Shown here: positions 5,395 through 6,026 of the stretch, piece after piece | How the letters are laid out: every line of letters begins with the position of its first letter | How positions within the stretch are numbered: position 1 is the stretch's first letter | Origin: Sulfurimonas sp. | Lineage (GTDB): Bacteria; Campylobacterota; Campylobacteria; Campylobacterales; Sulfurimonadaceae | Assembly (NCBI GenBank): GCA_030646745.1 | Contig: JAUSKV010000025.1 | Location: forward strand, 1-6,026 | Length of the DNA stretch: 6,026 nt | Reading direction: 5' to 3' | The notes under the pieces: model-generated | The model's database searches: none | Told to the model about the DNA's origin: nothing | Seen by the model: the letters and a program-made list of their open reading frames with translations, nothing else | Program-made: the position numbers and the translations under genes

Positions 5395-5969
5395 CTATTT
5401 TTCCTCTTCTCGACCTTAGCCACAGGCAAAATCCTCGCCTTTGGAGTTAATAGTAAATCGCATGCAATATCATATGAATCACAAATAAATTCTTTTGTAT
5501 AACAAATCTCTGGTTGAATAAAAATAATATATGGTCTCTTTTTTAACTTTGCAAAGAAACGGTCATACATCCCTTTTCCAAATCCAACTCTTTGTAAATT
5601 ACCATCAACCCCAACAGCAGGTACTATAGCTATATCAATATTTTTTATATTTCTTATTGTATTTCCCGCTTCAAAAATACCAAAACTATTCTGTCTCAGC
5701 GGTAACCTAAATGGTACCATCTTAAAACTTTCAGCTTCCATAAATGGCACAAAAATATTTGATTTTTTTCGCATCTGTTTGAGCGTTCTTGTCACATTTG
5801 ATTCAAAACTCAGTGGATAATAAAAGAGTATATTCTTCCTCTTTTTAAATTTCAATTCTTTTAGAAGTTTCGTATTTAAAAGATGATTTTTATACAACTT
5901 ATTATGCATGTTGCAGTTTTTCATCTTTTTTAAACATATTTGTCTAAATATCTGTTTTGTAAGAGGCAT
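5388..5969 (-). CDS. fau: 5-formyltetrahydrofolate cyclo-ligase
   Basis: This cytoplasmic enzyme (also called YgfA, FthC or 5,10-methenyltetrahydrofolate synthetase) uses ATP to turn 5-formyl-THF into 5,10-methenyl-THF, returning a dead-end folate to one-carbon metabolism. The 193 residues fit the family. The N-terminal FRQICLKKMK (8-17) is the usual basic helix. ILFYYPLSFE (47-56) carries the substrate-contact Glu, E56. FVPFMEAESFKMVPFRLPL (73-91) follows, and the hallmark VPAVGVDGNLQRVGFGKGMYDR (116-137) is the ATP/folate loop. The C-terminus DLLLTPKARILPV fits. Lysine and cysteine are frequent, and the Shine-Dalgarno for the ATG at 5967-5969 is weak (AAAGAT), so the start is a little uncertain, although the basic N-terminal helix supports it. 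The gene overlaps rny by seven bases. Confidence 0.9.
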   Translation of the reverse strand: MPLTKQIFRQICLKKMKNCNMHNKLYKNHLLNTKLLKELKFKKRKNILFYYPLSFESNVTRTLKQMRKKSNIFVPFMEAESFKMVPFRLPLRQNSFGIFEAGNTIRNIKNIDIAIVPAVGVDGNLQRVGFGKGMYDRFFAKLKKRPYIIFIQPEICYTKEFICDSYDIACDLLLTPKARILPVAKVEKRKNRC

Positions 5970-5985
5970 ATAAAATCTTTATGGC

Positions 5986-5991
5986 TATAAT
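5986..5991 (+). promoter_or_regulatory. Putative -10 box pointing out of the window
   Basis: A perfect TATAAT on the plus strand in the gap to the right of the folate gene. It would start a transcript near 5998 towards the right edge. No start codon follows within the window, so the downstream gene is not visible. On the minus strand the same bases give only TATAGC-like matches for the folate gene. Confidence 0.35.
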
Positions 5992-6026
5992 TTGAACCTA
6001 ATCTTACTAAAAAAATAAAAACAGAG

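Overview
The window most likely comes from a chromosome of the Campylobacterota, probably a Sulfurimonas-like free-living member. It is AT-rich. It carries a short-form cmoB, an rny gene whose start overlaps the end of a 5-formyltetrahydrofolate cyclo-ligase gene, and good TATAAT -10 boxes without obvious -35 boxes. No phage, plasmid, CRISPR or toxin-antitoxin genes are visible. The genus is inferred; no rRNA or marker gene in the window fixes it.

Layout. Positions 1-877 (minus strand) hold cmoB, a tRNA wobble-uridine modification enzyme. It is complete at its N-terminus and cut by the window edge within a few codons of its expected end. A 63-base divergent promoter region follows. Two plus-strand genes come next: a FieF/YiiP-like cation diffusion facilitator (941-1834) and, 54 bases later with its own -10 box, a secreted Tll0287-like (DUF3365) haem-c protein (1889-2473). 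A strong hairpin terminator ends that unit. Positions 2605-3465 (minus strand) encode an orphan 286-residue membrane protein with a degenerate PDC/Cache-like sensor region ahead of four membrane helices. It is followed by 360 bases without a convincing gene. Last are rny (ribonuclease Y, 3826-5394) and 5-formyltetrahydrofolate cyclo-ligase (5388-5969), both on the minus strand. They overlap by 7 bases and are probably co-transcribed from a start near the right edge, where a perfect -10 box also points rightward out of the window.

How the genes relate. The set is mostly housekeeping: tRNA modification, metal efflux, RNA turnover and folate metabolism. The haem protein and the orphan membrane protein are the least understood. 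The most notable non-coding feature is a pair of diverged palindromic repeats, copy A around 2491-2550 and copy B around 3750-3812. They sit in inverted orientation on either side of the orphan gene, and they share the TTCCACATG core, a GACAAATRCC block and a following G-run (eight G in A, four in B). A further hairpin at 3676-3707 has related arms. A shorter inverted match, AACACATGCYTA, lies just outside both ends of the orphan gene. This could be an interspersed repeat family or the scar of an insertion, but the window alone cannot decide. I see no clear evidence of a new multi-gene system.
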